Source: Sphingomicrobium nitratireducens (GTDB taxonomy: Bacteria > Pseudomonadota > Alphaproteobacteria > Sphingomonadales > Sphingomonadaceae). From it: 64,000 nucleotides of DNA. How positions within the stretch are numbered: the first letter of the stretch is position 1; each line of letters opens with the position of its first letter. The stretch lies in contig NZ_JANJZA010000001.1 of assembly GCF_026157035.1 (NCBI RefSeq), positions 1,281,001 through 1,345,000 on the forward strand, in the 5' to 3' direction. The notes below the pieces were generated by a model that was not told where the DNA came from, searched no databases, and saw nothing but the letters and a program-made list of their open reading frames with translations. Both the position numbers and the translations under genes were made by a program. This document shows, piece by piece, positions 53,507-63,075 of the stretch.

Positions 53507-54781
53507 CTAACTTCCTTCGGGCCCGGGGCAGCGTTCCTGCTCCGGGCTTCGTTGTTTCGGGAGCTCGGCGAACAGCTTTCCGCGTTCGGTCGCAAGGACG
53601 ATAGCAACCGCGGCGATGCCGCACAGCGCGACGCCCGACAGGTAAGGCGTCACCGTGCCGTCGAAATGTTGGCCGATATAAAGCCCGATCGCGGCGGCGA
53701 CGATCGTCCCCACCATGCCCTGGACCGAGCTGGCGGTCCCTGCGACCGAGGCCATGTTGGTCATTGCCAGCGTGCCGAAATTGGCGGTGGTGAAGGCGAA
53801 GCAGACCAGCATCGCCGACATGAACAGGGTGAAGGAGACGAGGCTCGACCCGACCGCAAAATGCCAGGCGAGGTGGGCCAGCGCGATTGCCGCGAACCCG
53901 ACCATGCCCCAATGGCCGACATGGTGGAGACCGTAGCGCGTGACGATGCGGCTGTTGGCCCAGCTGGCCAGGCCCATCGGGCCGGCGATCGCGGCGAACA
54001 CGATCCCGATCGACGAGGCCGCGCCGAACACCTGGTCGACGATCTGCTGGATCGAGGCGAGATAGGCGATCAGCGTGGTGAAGATGGCGGCGAGCCCCAG
54101 CGTGTAGCCGACCGACAGGCGGTCGGTGGCCGCGATGGCGATCGCGCGGCCGATGTCGCGCGGATCGAGCGAGCGACGATATTCGGGGTGGAGCGTCTCG
54201 GGCAGGCGCAACGTCCCCCAAAGGAGGACGAGCAGCCCGTAGGCGCCCAGCGCCCAGAAGATGATGCGCCAGCTGCCGACCAAGAGGATGCCCTGGCCCA
54301 CCGACGGGGCGATGACGGGTACGACCATGAACACCATGAAGGTCAGGCTCATGATCCGCGCCATCGCCTCGCCCTCGTAGAGGTCGCGCACGATCGCGGT
54401 GACGAGGACGCGGCTGACCGCGCCTGCCGCGCCCATGCCGAAGCGCGCGGCGACCAGCAGCGTGAAGTCGCGCGCGGTCGCACACACCACGGCGAACGCG
54501 GCGTAGAGCAAGATGCCCGCGGTCAGGACGGGCTTGCGCCCGAAGCGGTCGGCGAGCGGCCCCCACAGGAGCTGGCTGGTCCCGAAGCCGAACGTGTAGG
54601 CGACGATCACCCACTGGCGGCGATTGTCCTCGGTGACGCCGAGGCTGTCGCCGATATCGGGTAGCGCGGGCAGCATCGTGTCGAGCGCAAAGGCGTTGAG
54701 CGCCATGAAGGCCGCGAGCAGGGCGACCATCTCACGGCTTCCGCAGCGGACGCGGGGCGGGGGACTGGCGGGTGCTTCCAT
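53507..54781 (-). CDS. MFS multidrug exporter, Bcr/CflA type
   Basis: A 424-residue major-facilitator protein with twelve predicted membrane segments. After TM1 comes LDTMLPALPDIGDSLGV, then the MFS motif-A analogue GPLADRFGRKPVL and motif RFGMGAAGAVSRVLVTAIVRDLY typical of the Bcr/CflA drug-efflux group. Substrate cannot be told. ATG 54781 is chosen over an upstream TTG; no strong ribosome site is visible. Confidence 0.9.
   Translation of the reverse strand: MEAPASPPPRVRCGSREMVALLAAFMALNAFALDTMLPALPDIGDSLGVTEDNRRQWVIVAYTFGFGTSQLLWGPLADRFGRKPVLTAGILLYAAFAVVCATARDFTLLVAARFGMGAAGAVSRVLVTAIVRDLYEGEAMARIMSLTFMVFMVVPVIAPSVGQGILLVGSWRIIFWALGAYGLLVLLWGTLRLPETLHPEYRRSLDPRDIGRAIAIAATDRLSVGYTLGLAAIFTTLIAYLASIQQIVDQVFGAASSIGIVFAAIAGPMGLASWANSRIVTRYGLHHVGHWGMVGFAAIALAHLAWHFAVGSSLVSFTLFMSAMLVCFAFTTANFGTLAMTNMASVAGTASSVQGMVGTIVAAAIGLYIGQHFDGTVTPYLSGVALCGIAAVAIVLATERGKLFAELPKQRSPEQERCPGPEGS
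53521..53557 (+). terminator. terminator of recA inside the convergent MFS gene
   Basis: GCCCGGGGCAG (53521-53531) pairs with CTGCTCCGGGC (53537-53547), eleven base pairs with one G-T, loop of five, then TTCGTTGTTT. It lies 31 bases after recA, within the last codons of the opposite gene. The T tract is interrupted, which lowers confidence. Confidence 0.5.
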
Positions 54782-54847
54782 CGACGCGTGCTGGCCCAAG
54801 CGGGCGCAACATGCAACAAGCGACGCGCGAAGTGAGGAGGCCTGCCG

Positions 54848-56107
54848 ATGAGGATCGATCGACGTTCGTGGTTGCTGGGGTCGGGCGCGCTCTTTGCGGC
54901 GACAGGTTTGTCCTTTCCGGCCCGGGCCGCATGGCAGGCGGATGGCGCCCCGCTTCCTGCGCCCATCTCGTCCGCAGAACGGCTTGCGCGCATCGCCAAG
55001 GCGCAGGCGCTAATGGCGAAGAACGAGATTGGCGCGGTCCTCGTGGAAGCGGGGCCAAGCCTCGACTATTTCACCGGCGTGCAGTGGTGGCGCTCGGAGC
55101 GCCTGACAGGAGCGGTGATCCCGGTCGAGGGCGATCCGATCATCGTCACGCCCTTTTTCGAGAAGCCTTCGGTCGAGGAGACATTGTCGGTCCCCGCCGA
55201 GATCCGCACCTGGCACGAGCATGTCGAGCCGCTGGGGCTGGTCGCCGACTTTCTTCACGAGAAGAAGCTCGCCGACCGCAAGGTCGGGATGGAGGAAACC
55301 AACCGATTTTTCCTGTTCGACCGGCTCCAGTCCGAACTGCCGGGCGCGCGGATCGTGTCGGCGAACCCGGTCGTGCGCGGCTGCCGGATGTTCAAGTCGC
55401 CCGCCGAGATCGCGCTGATGCAGGCGGCGAGCGACATCACGCTGGCCTCGATCGGCGCGGTGATGCCCAAGGTGAAGCCCGGCATGACCGAGGGCGACGT
55501 CAAGGCGATGTTGGCGAGCGAACAGATGGCGCGCGGCGGGAGCAGCCCTTGGGCGCTGGTCCTGTTCGGCGCGGCGGCGGCGCTTCCCCACGGCACCGGC
55601 AAGCCGCAGAAACTCGAGGCCGGGCAGGTGGTGCTGGTCGACACGGGCTGCGAGGTCCATGGCTACCAGTCGGACATCAGCCGCACCTGGGTGATGGGGA
55701 CGCCGAGTGCCAAGCAGCGCGACGTCTGGAACCATGTCGCGGAGGGGCAGCAGGTCGCCAACCGCGCGGCGCAGCTCGGAGCGAGCGCGGGCAGTGTCGA
55801 CGATGCGGTGCGCGCCTATTACGCTACGCTCGGCTACGGGCCCGACTACGCACTACCCGGCACGTCGCACCGCACCGGTCATGGCATCGGCATGGAGGGC
55901 CACGAACCGATCAACCTGGTGCGCGGCGAAACCGGAACATTGCGCCCCGGCATGTGCTTTTCCAACGAGCCGGGCATCTACCTTCCGGGCGAATTCGGCG
56001 TCCGGCTCGAGGACTGTTTCCACATGACCGAAGCCGGCCCGACCTGGTTCTCGGTTCCGCCCACCAGCATCGACGAGCCGCTCGGGCGCTCGGGAGGTCC
56101 CGCATGA
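54848..56107 (+). CDS. exported M24 family aminopeptidase (Xaa-Pro dipeptidase-like), Tat signal
   Basis: A 419-residue protein. The start MRIDRRSWLLGSGALFAATGL is a twin-arginine (Tat) signal, cut near PARAAW. The M24 'pita-bread' domain (about 185-410) has its five metal ligands in VDTGCEVHGYQSDISRTWV, TGHGIGMEGHE, SNEPGIYLPGE and VRLEDCF; the N-terminal creatinase domain covers about 50-180. Export folded through Tat fits a metalloenzyme loaded in the cytosol. It starts after GAGGAGG. GST begins in its stop. Confidence 0.93.
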   Translation: MRIDRRSWLLGSGALFAATGLSFPARAAWQADGAPLPAPISSAERLARIAKAQALMAKNEIGAVLVEAGPSLDYFTGVQWWRSERLTGAVIPVEGDPIIVTPFFEKPSVEETLSVPAEIRTWHEHVEPLGLVADFLHEKKLADRKVGMEETNRFFLFDRLQSELPGARIVSANPVVRGCRMFKSPAEIALMQAASDITLASIGAVMPKVKPGMTEGDVKAMLASEQMARGGSSPWALVLFGAAAALPHGTGKPQKLEAGQVVLVDTGCEVHGYQSDISRTWVMGTPSAKQRDVWNHVAEGQQVANRAAQLGASAGSVDDAVRAYYATLGYGPDYALPGTSHRTGHGIGMEGHEPINLVRGETGTLRPGMCFSNEPGIYLPGEFGVRLEDCFHMTEAGPTWFSVPPTSIDEPLGRSGGPA

Positions 56108-56724
56108 TCATCGTCCATCACCTCGAGAATAGCCGTTCGCAGCGCTTGTTGTGGCTGCTCGAGGAATTGAAGCTCGACTACGAGATCAAGCGCTACGAGC
56201 GCGCCAAGGACATGAGCGCGCCCGACAGCCTGCGGAAGGTCCACCCGCTCGGCAAGTCGCCGATCCTCGAAGAGGGCGAGGTGACCTGGGTGGAAAGCGG
56301 GGCGATCCTCGAACATCTCGCCGAGGCCCATGCGCGTTTCGGGCGCCCCGAAAGCGTCGACGAGGCGCGGCGCTTCACCCAGTTCCTCCATTATGCCGAA
56401 GGCTCGCTGCTGCCGCCGATGTTCGTTCTGCTGGTCGTCATGAAGCTCGGGATTCTCGGGCTACCCGCGCGCAAGCCCATGAAGCGGCGGATCGAGGAGC
56501 ATCTCGACTATGTCGAGCACGAGCTTGAAGGGCGGACCTGGTTCGCCGACGAGCGGCTGACGATCGCCGACATGATGATGAGCTTCCCGCTCGAGGCGGC
56601 GCAGGCGCGCGGGCTGCTGGGCGAGGCCCGTCCCAATATCGAGGCCTGGCTCAAGCGCTGTCACGAGCGCCCCGCCTACCAGCGCGCGCTCGAACGCGGC
56701 GGCGACTATGCCTATGCCGGTTGA
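56104..56724 (+). CDS. glutathione S-transferase family protein
   Basis: A 206-residue GST: thioredoxin-fold N-terminal domain (IIVHHLENSRSQRLLWLLEELKLDYEI ... GKSPILEEGEVTWVESGAILEHLAE, with the Glu-Ser glutathione contact) and helical C-terminal domain (about 88-206; TIADMMMSFPLEAAQARG). Ser10 is the likely catalytic residue. It overlaps the M24 gene by ATGA; the functional link is not clear. Confidence 0.92.
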   Translation: MIIVHHLENSRSQRLLWLLEELKLDYEIKRYERAKDMSAPDSLRKVHPLGKSPILEEGEVTWVESGAILEHLAEAHARFGRPESVDEARRFTQFLHYAEGSLLPPMFVLLVVMKLGILGLPARKPMKRRIEEHLDYVEHELEGRTWFADERLTIADMMMSFPLEAAQARGLLGEARPNIEAWLKRCHERPAYQRALERGGDYAYAG

Positions 56725-56782
56725 CGCGAGGGGCGCGGCCCGCAACAGCTAGGCGCGACGAATTTCTGAAGGGGGAGCAAGC

Positions 56783-58105
56783 ATGGACGTGGCAGCGAAG
56801 AAGGGCGGCATCCCGCTCCAGTGGCAGATGCTGATCGGCTTCATGGTCGGCCTGGTGTTCGGCCTGTTCGCCAACGCCTTCGCGCAAGGGGCGGGGTGGG
56901 TCGATTTCCTCACCACCTACGTGACCGGACCGATCGGGCAGATCTTCCTGCGGCTCCTCTTCATGCTGGTCATCCCGCTACTCTTCTCTGCGCTGGTCGT
57001 GGGGATCGCCGAGATGGGCGATGTCCGACAGCTCAAGCGCGTGGGCTGGAAGACGCTGGGCTTCACCGTCGTCGTTTCGGGCATCGCGGTGGTGCTCGCA
57101 CTGACCGTCGCCAACGTCTTCACGCCGGGCGCAGGGGTCGATCCTGCGCTTGCCAATTCCTTGCTCGAGGACGCCCGCGAAGGGGCCGGCGCGATCATCC
57201 AGCGCAATGCCGAGATGCCGACCGGGCCCGACGCCTTCCTTGCGCTCATCCCGACCAACATCATCACCGCGATGAGCGCCAACGACATTCTCGCCGTGAT
57301 GGTGTTCGCGCTGATCTTCGGCATCGGCCTTCTCGTCACCGACACGCCGCAGGCGAACAGGCTGCAGGACGCGATCGAGGGCGTGTTCCACGTCGCGATG
57401 AAGCTCATTATGTGGATCATCCGCCTCGCGCCGATCGCCATCGCCTGCTTCATGTTCAACCTCGCCTCCGTGTTCGGATGGGACCTGCTCATCCGCCTGT
57501 CGGCCTATGTCGGCGTCGTCCTGCTCGCGCTCGGCGTGCACATGTTCGTGGTCTATCCTATCGTGCTGCGCGTCGCGGGCGGCGTTTCGCCGGTGTGGTT
57601 CTTCAAGGGCGTGCAGGAGGCCATGGTGATGGCGTTTTCGACCGCCAGCTCGAACGCGACGCTGCCTTACGCGCTCAAGGTCGCCGACGAGAATCTGAAC
57701 CTTCCGCGCCGCGTCGCGCGCTTCGTGTTGACCATCGGCGCGACCGCCAACCAGAACGGCACCGCCATCTTCGAGGGCGTCACCGTCCTGTTCCTCGCGC
57801 AATTCTTCGGGGTCGAACTGTCGATCGGGCAGCAGGTGATCGTGCTCCTGATGTGCATCCTGGGCGGCATCGGAACCGCGGGCGTGCCGGCGGGCAGCCT
57901 TCCGGTCGTCGCGCTGATCCTCGCGATGGTCGGCGTGCCGCCCGAGGGCATCGGCATCGTGCTGGGCGTCGACCGCTTCCTCGACATGTGTCGCACCACG
58001 CTCAACGTCACCGGCGACCTTGCCTGCGCGACCGTGGTCAGCCGCGGCGAGCCGCACGAGGACGAGCCGGTCGACGCGGTGCCGGAGCCGCAGCCCGCGG
58101 CGTGA
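56783..58105 (+). CDS. dicarboxylate/amino acid:cation symporter (DAACS)
   Basis: A 440-residue secondary transporter of the GltP/DctA family. Membrane segments and the two re-entrant hairpins are seen, with the serine-rich hairpin AFSTASSNATLP and the NQNGTAIFEGV and DRFLDMCRTTLNVTGD blocks that bind Na+/substrate in relatives. Substrate (glutamate, aspartate or C4-dicarboxylate) cannot be decided. GGGGGAGC precedes the ATG. Its TGA overlaps the HAD gene GTG (GTGA). Confidence 0.93.
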   Translation: MDVAAKKGGIPLQWQMLIGFMVGLVFGLFANAFAQGAGWVDFLTTYVTGPIGQIFLRLLFMLVIPLLFSALVVGIAEMGDVRQLKRVGWKTLGFTVVVSGIAVVLALTVANVFTPGAGVDPALANSLLEDAREGAGAIIQRNAEMPTGPDAFLALIPTNIITAMSANDILAVMVFALIFGIGLLVTDTPQANRLQDAIEGVFHVAMKLIMWIIRLAPIAIACFMFNLASVFGWDLLIRLSAYVGVVLLALGVHMFVVYPIVLRVAGGVSPVWFFKGVQEAMVMAFSTASSNATLPYALKVADENLNLPRRVARFVLTIGATANQNGTAIFEGVTVLFLAQFFGVELSIGQQVIVLLMCILGGIGTAGVPAGSLPVVALILAMVGVPPEGIGIVLGVDRFLDMCRTTLNVTGDLACATVVSRGEPHEDEPVDAVPEPQPAA

Positions 58106-58893
58106 ACCCGCTCGACGATCTCGACCCGAGATATCGCACGGTGCTGTGCGATGTCTGGGGGGTGATCCACGACGGGGCGAGGCTGTTCGACGGGGTCGCC
58201 GGGCGCTTCGAGCGCTGGCACAGGGAAGGCCGCAAAGTCATCATCCTCACCAACGCCCCGCGTCCGGCCGACCGGGTCGAGCGCGAACTGGAGGCGATGG
58301 GCCTGTCGCCCGATCATTGGGATGCGCTGACCAGCTCGGGGCAGGCAGGGATCGAGGCGCTGACCCACCCGCCGCGTCCGGTCGGCTTTGCTGGCACGCG
58401 CGCCGACTTCGAGGATCTCGAGGCGCATGGCGTCCGGTTCGCGACTGCGCAGCAGCCGCATGACGAGATCGCGCTGACGGGCCTCGACGAATATCGGTAC
58501 GAGGTCGCCGACTATGCCGGCGAGCTCGAGGAGTGGCGCATGCGCGACATGCTGCTCCATTGCCTCAATCCCGACCGGATCGTCGTCCATCGCGGCCAGC
58601 GGCTCGTGTGCGCGGGAGCGCTTGCGGATGCCCACGCGGCAAATGGCGGGCGGGTCCGCTTCTACGGCAAGCCCGAGGCGCCGATCTTCGAGCACGCGCT
58701 GGCGCTGGCCGGAAATCCCCCGCGCGAGGAAGCCGTCATGGTGGGCGACGGGCCGATGACCGACATGCTGGGCGCGTGCCGGATGGGACTCGACGCGGTG
58801 TTCGTGCGCGGCGGGATACAGGAGGGCGAGGATTACGAATGGGGCGCCGAGTTCGGTGACTGGCGCCCCATCATGACGGTCAGCGAACTCTAG
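58102..58893 (+). CDS. HAD-superfamily hydrolase (TIGR01459/NagD-like)
   Basis: A 263-residue HAD phosphatase-like protein. Motif I is LCDVWGVIHDGA, where the nucleophile Asp is followed by Trp-containing DVWG; motif II TNAPRP; motif III/IV YGKPEAP and VGDGPMTDMLGA. The CapII-type cap (about 75-170) points to the NagD/TIGR01459 group of sugar-phosphate phosphatases. Substrate unknown. It overlaps the transporter gene by four bases and shares a CTAG stop with the EF-G-like gene. Confidence 0.88.
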   Translation: MNPLDDLDPRYRTVLCDVWGVIHDGARLFDGVAGRFERWHREGRKVIILTNAPRPADRVERELEAMGLSPDHWDALTSSGQAGIEALTHPPRPVGFAGTRADFEDLEAHGVRFATAQQPHDEIALTGLDEYRYEVADYAGELEEWRMRDMLLHCLNPDRIVVHRGQRLVCAGALADAHAANGGRVRFYGKPEAPIFEHALALAGNPPREEAVMVGDGPMTDMLGACRMGLDAVFVRGGIQEGEDYEWGAEFGDWRPIMTVSEL

Positions 58894-60929
58894 GCCGGCT
58901 GCGTGTCGTCCGCCTCGCGCGCGACGATCTGGTCGGCGAGGCTGCCGTTGAGCTCGGCCAGATGGTCGTACTCGGCCTCGTAGCTTGCCAGCCCCTGGCT
59001 GAGCGAGCGGAGCTCGGCCTCGAGCCCGTCCAGTTCTGCCGTGGGCAGCATCATGTCGATCCGGTCCCATCCGTCCCATCCGTCGCGCGGAACCATGCCG
59101 AGCATCTGGCCGCGCCGGGACGCGAGCGAACTCGACACCTTGCCCGAAGCATTGGTCGGGCAGACGATCGAGAGCTTGTGCATCGGTTCGAGAAGATGCG
59201 GCTTGGCCTCCTTGAGCGCGTCGCTCATCGCGATGCGGCCCGCGGTGCGGAAGGCGAGTTCGGAACTGTCGACGCTGTGATAGCTGCCATCCAGCAGGGT
59301 CACCTCGACGTCCACCACCGGAAAGCCGAGCGGGCCCTTCTCCATCGCGTCCTTCACCCCGGCTTCGACCGCGGGGAAATACTGGCGCGGCACGTTGCCG
59401 CCCTTAACCTGTTCGGTGAAGCGGAAGCCTTCGCCGCGCGCGAGCGGGCGAATGGAAATGACCACGTCGCCATACTGGCCGTGGCCGCCCGACTGTTTCT
59501 TGTGGCGCCCGCGCACTTCGACCGGCTTGCGGATCGATTCGCGGTAGGCGACCTGCGGGCGCTTCGACTTGACCTTGACCCCGTAACGGTTTTCGAGCCG
59601 CTGCAACGCGGTGCGGACATGGTCCTCGGTAACGCCGGTCAGGCGGATCTCGTGGCCGTCCTGCTCGACGCCGAGCCCGGCATCCTCCTCGACGATCTTG
59701 GCGAGGGCGCTGGTCAGGCGGACGTCGTCCTTGCGCTCCTCCGGTTCGATCGCGAGCGCGACATTCTTCGCGGGCAGGTCGATCTCGACCGGCGGGGGCA
59801 GTTTGCCGCCCTCGGCAACCCAGTCTCCCGCGCGCCAATTCTCGATCTTGGCGATGGCGACGACCTGGCCGGGCGCGGCCTCGCCGAGCTTTTCGGTCTT
59901 GTCGCCCTGGACGGCCAGGATCGCGCCGATCTTGACGGTCTTGCCGCCGCGCGTCCCGTATTCGGTGCCTTCGCTGACGGTGCCGCCGAAATTGCGCGCG
60001 AGCATCATCCGCCCGACCGCGCTGCCGTTGGACAGCTTCATGCCGTAGAGAGCAGGGGCCTCGACCGAGAGGCGCTGCTCGGTGATCTCGTGGGTCGGAC
60101 CGTCGTGGCGCAGCGCCTTGAGCAGGCGTCGCACGCCCCATTCGCCGGTCGCCGAACCGAACAGCACCGACACGCCCAGATTGTCCTCGGTCTCATGGTG
60201 GAGGTCGGCGAAGATGCGCTTGTCCTCGGGCGTCTCGTCCATCAGCAACTGCTCGAGCAGCGTGTCGTCATGGTCGGCGAGCTGTTCGAGCATGTGGGTG
60301 CGCGCGTCCTGCTCCTCGGATTTCAGATTGTCGGGGATATCGACCCGTTCGGACGCCTTGCCGGGCTGGTAGGAGAAGGCGCGTTCGAGCGCGAGGTCGA
60401 CGAAGCCGGTGACCCTGTCGCCGTCGCGGATCGGCAGTTGCCGCGCGATCAGCGGCGAGACGCTCATCGGCTGCAGCGCTTCGAGGAGGTCGCGGATGCT
60501 GCCGCGCGCCTGGTCGATGCGATTGACGAAGACGAGGTGGGGAACGCCCAGTTCGTCCAGCGTGCGCAACGCCGGCGCGGCCAGCGGGGCTCGCGCGGGA
60601 TCGGGATCGACTACGACGATGGCGAGATCCGCGATCGCCACGCCGCGCGTCGCATCGGCCGAGAAGCCGACCGCGCCCGGCGCATCGACGATCCCGAATT
60701 CCTCGCCCAGATAGGAGAAATGCATGAGGTTGAGTTCGGTCGAGCCGCCGCGCGCACGCGCTTCGGCATTGGCGTCACCGATGCTGTTTCCCTCGTCGAC
60801 CTTCCCTAATCGGTTGGTGGCACCGGCCGCATGCAACAGAGCTTCCGCCAGACTGGTCTTCCCCGCACCCGCCGCTCCGACGAGTGCGATCAGCCTGTGA
60901 CCCGATTGATTGCCGTTGGTGGTGCCCAT
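58890..60929 (-). CDS. elongation-factor-G-like GTPase with altered catalytic residues
   Basis: A 679-residue EF-G paralogue with all five domains (G domain about 1-265; domain IV with RGRHKKQSGGHGQYGDV near 470). The P-loop GAAGAGKT (18-25) is intact, but switch I lacks the RERGITI motif, the DTPGH catalytic segment reads DAPGA with Ala86 where His is needed, and the base-binding NKxD is NRID (136-139). Canonical EF-G is probably elsewhere. A role in GTP-independent ribosome recycling or stress is possible, not shown. GGGGAG precedes ATG 60929. Confidence 0.93.
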   Translation of the reverse strand: MGTTNGNQSGHRLIALVGAAGAGKTSLAEALLHAAGATNRLGKVDEGNSIGDANAEARARGGSTELNLMHFSYLGEEFGIVDAPGAVGFSADATRGVAIADLAIVVVDPDPARAPLAAPALRTLDELGVPHLVFVNRIDQARGSIRDLLEALQPMSVSPLIARQLPIRDGDRVTGFVDLALERAFSYQPGKASERVDIPDNLKSEEQDARTHMLEQLADHDDTLLEQLLMDETPEDKRIFADLHHETEDNLGVSVLFGSATGEWGVRRLLKALRHDGPTHEITEQRLSVEAPALYGMKLSNGSAVGRMMLARNFGGTVSEGTEYGTRGGKTVKIGAILAVQGDKTEKLGEAAPGQVVAIAKIENWRAGDWVAEGGKLPPPVEIDLPAKNVALAIEPEERKDDVRLTSALAKIVEEDAGLGVEQDGHEIRLTGVTEDHVRTALQRLENRYGVKVKSKRPQVAYRESIRKPVEVRGRHKKQSGGHGQYGDVVISIRPLARGEGFRFTEQVKGGNVPRQYFPAVEAGVKDAMEKGPLGFPVVDVEVTLLDGSYHSVDSSELAFRTAGRIAMSDALKEAKPHLLEPMHKLSIVCPTNASGKVSSSLASRRGQMLGMVPRDGWDGWDRIDMMLPTAELDGLEAELRSLSQGLASYEAEYDHLAELNGSLADQIVAREADDTQPA

Positions 60930-61062
60930 GGTCGCGTCTCCCCTTGCCTCGAAGATACGAAGCGCGAGTCGCGAGTGGAGCGGCTAGCGCTTCCAAACGA
61001 GTAGAGTCGGACTCCCGCCAGCACTTGGCAAGGGGGCGAAACGATTTTTTTGGGTACGCGCG

Positions 61063-61977
61063 TCAGTCGGCGGGCGGCAGCAGGCGCTGGTCCTCGGCGA
61101 GTTTGATCAACGCGGCCTGCAATTTCTCGAAGGCGCGCACCTCGATCTGGCGGATGCGTTCGCGGCTGACGCCGTAGACCTGGCTCAAGTCCTCGAGCGT
61201 CTTGGGGTCTTCCGACAGGCGGCGTTCGGTCAGGATGTGCTTTTCGCGCTCGTTGAGCGCGGCCATCGCCTGCATCAGCAGCTCGTGACGGACCTGTGCT
61301 TCCTCGTCGTCGGCAATGACCTCGTCGTGGAGCGGCGCGTCCGACTGTAGGAGGTCCATCCACTGGCTCTCGCCTTCGCCGTCGGCCGAGCGCAGCGGCG
61401 AGTTGAGCGAGCTGTCGCCGCCCATCGCCATGCGACGGTTCATGCTGACGACTTCCTCTTCGGTCACGCCCAGCTCGGTCGCGATCTTGGCGACGTTCTC
61501 GGGCGTCATGTCGCCTTCCTCGAACGCTTCGATCTGGTTCTTCATGCGGCGCAGGTTGAAGAACAGCTTCTTCTGCGCGGCGGTCGTGCCCATCTTCACC
61601 AGGCTCCACGAGCGCAGGATGAATTCCTGGATCGAGGCGCGAATCCACCACATGGCGTAGGTGGCGAGACGGAAGCCGCGATCGGGCTCGAACTTCTTCA
61701 CGCCCTGCATCAGGCCGATATTGCCCTCGGAGATGAGTTCGGAGACGGGCAGGCCATAGCCGCGATAGCCCATCGCGATCTTGGCGACGAGGCGCAGGTG
61801 CGAGTTGACGAGGCGCGCGGCGGCGTCGGTGTCGCCGTGCTCCTTCCACGCCTTAGCCAGCATATATTCTTCCTCGGGTTCGAGGATCGGGAATTTCTTG
61901 ATCTCGGCCAGATAGCGGTTGAGTCCATTCTCACCGCCGGTTGCCGGTATCGAAACTGCCCCGGTGCTCCGTGCCAT
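61063..61977 (-). CDS. rpoH: RNA polymerase sigma-32 (heat-shock) factor
   Basis: A 304-residue group 3 sigma factor. The RpoH box QKKLFFNLR (135-143) that marks sigma-32 is exact, and regions 2 (LRLVAKIAMGYRGYGL, EGNIGLMQ, TYAMWWIRASIQ) and 4 (LSEDPKTLEDLSQVYGVSRERIRQIE) are complete. It directs chaperone and protease genes under heat stress. ATG 61977 is chosen; AAAGGAG is eight bases ahead. A promoter lies inside the end of rluD. Confidence 0.98.
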   Translation of the reverse strand: MARSTGAVSIPATGGENGLNRYLAEIKKFPILEPEEEYMLAKAWKEHGDTDAAARLVNSHLRLVAKIAMGYRGYGLPVSELISEGNIGLMQGVKKFEPDRGFRLATYAMWWIRASIQEFILRSWSLVKMGTTAAQKKLFFNLRRMKNQIEAFEEGDMTPENVAKIATELGVTEEEVVSMNRRMAMGGDSSLNSPLRSADGEGESQWMDLLQSDAPLHDEVIADDEEAQVRHELLMQAMAALNEREKHILTERRLSEDPKTLEDLSQVYGVSRERIRQIEVRAFEKLQAALIKLAEDQRLLPPAD

Positions 61978-62019
61978 TCTCACTCCTTTGCCAGCGCCCG
62001 ACGAGCGCCTGGGTCGGCC

Positions 62020-62048
62020 CTCATAGCCTCGCCCTGCCTATACTCCAA
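62020..62048 (-). promoter_or_regulatory. candidate rpoH promoter
   Basis: On the minus strand TTGGAG (62043-62048) and TATGAG (62020-62025) are 17 bases apart, starting in the rluD 3' end, about 42 bases before the rpoH ATG. It would allow rpoH expression independent of rluD. Confidence 0.4.
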
Positions 62049-62994
62049 GATTTTCCACCAGCGCCGCCATGTCCGACGGAAGGGCGCTGTCGAACGACAA
62101 ACGGTCCTTGGTGACCGGGTGCGTGAAACCCAGACGCGCTGCGTGCAGGGCCTGTCGTCCGAAGCCCAGCTCTTTCAACAACGTGCGATGCGCCTTGCGG
62201 GTCCGTCCGTAAACCGGGTCGCCGACGAGCGGATGCCCGATCGAGGCCATGTGTACGCGGACCTGGTGCGTACGGCCCGTCTCGAGCCGGCATTCGACGA
62301 GGGTCGCATCCTTGAGAGGCGCAAGCCTGGTCCAATGTGTGACCGCGCGCTTTCCCCGACCGTCCTCGACGACCGCCATCTTCTTGCGGTTCTGCGTACT
62401 ACGCGCGAGCGGCGCATCGACCGTGCCCTCGCTCTTGAGGATGTCGCCCGACGCGACGGCGAGATAGCGTCGATCGATGCTGTGCGCGGCGAACTGCCTG
62501 GCGAGCCCCTCGTGCGCGACGTCGGTCTTGGCCACCACGAGGAGACCCGACGTGTCCTTGTCGATGCGGTGGACGATCCCGGGCCGCGCGACCCCGCCGA
62601 TCCCCGACAATTGGCCGACGCAGTGATGCAATAGCGCGTTGACGAGCGTGCCATCGCGATTGCCTGCCGCAGGGTGGACGACGAGGCCGGCGGGCTTGTC
62701 GACGACGAGGAGATGCTCGTCCTCGTAGGCGATGACCAGCGGGATGTCCTGAGGCGCCGCGTGGTGCGGCTCGGGCGCGGGAACCGACAGGGCGAAGGTT
62801 TCGTCGCCCTTCACCTTGGTCGCCGGATCGCGCAGCGCGCTGCCGTCGGGGCGGGCGAGACGGCCTTCCTTGACCAGCTTCTTGAGGCGTTCGCGCGAAA
62901 GGGTGGGGAGCGCTTCGGCGAGCGCGCGGTCGAGCCGCCAGCCCGCCTGGGCCGGCGTCATGGTGACGCTGATCGTGTCGCTTCCCCCCGTCAT
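62038..62994 (-). CDS. rluD: RluD-type large-subunit pseudouridine synthase
   Basis: A 318-residue RluA-family enzyme. An S4 RNA-binding domain at the start (WRLDRALAEALPTLSRERLKKLVKEG) and the catalytic HRIDKDTSGLLVV (Asp in the HRLD motif) and RTHQVRVHMASIGHPLVGD blocks are present. RluD modifies helix 69 of 23S rRNA; other RluA members act on other sites, so the exact target is an inference. ATG 62994 or GTG 63000 may start it. rpoH follows after 60 bases. Confidence 0.93.
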   Translation of the reverse strand: MTGGSDTISVTMTPAQAGWRLDRALAEALPTLSRERLKKLVKEGRLARPDGSALRDPATKVKGDETFALSVPAPEPHHAAPQDIPLVIAYEDEHLLVVDKPAGLVVHPAAGNRDGTLVNALLHHCVGQLSGIGGVARPGIVHRIDKDTSGLLVVAKTDVAHEGLARQFAAHSIDRRYLAVASGDILKSEGTVDAPLARSTQNRKKMAVVEDGRGKRAVTHWTRLAPLKDATLVECRLETGRTHQVRVHMASIGHPLVGDPVYGRTRKAHRTLLKELGFGRQALHAARLGFTHPVTKDRLSFDSALPSDMAALVENLGV

Positions 62995-63075
62995 GCGCAC
63001 GATATGGGCGCGCGCGCCGCGTGCTTCAATGGCGGGGCTTGCCTGTCCTGCGCCGATCCCCCATCACACGGGGCC

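Noticed and set aside
60930-61062. Possible tRNA or small RNA in the 133-base gap between the EF-G-like gene and rpoH
   Set aside because: I looked for a cloverleaf and a T-loop but found no canonical GTTC-A-C arm or CCA end; only short ACTCGCG repeats are seen. The T run at about 61045-61051 has no stem before it on the plus strand.
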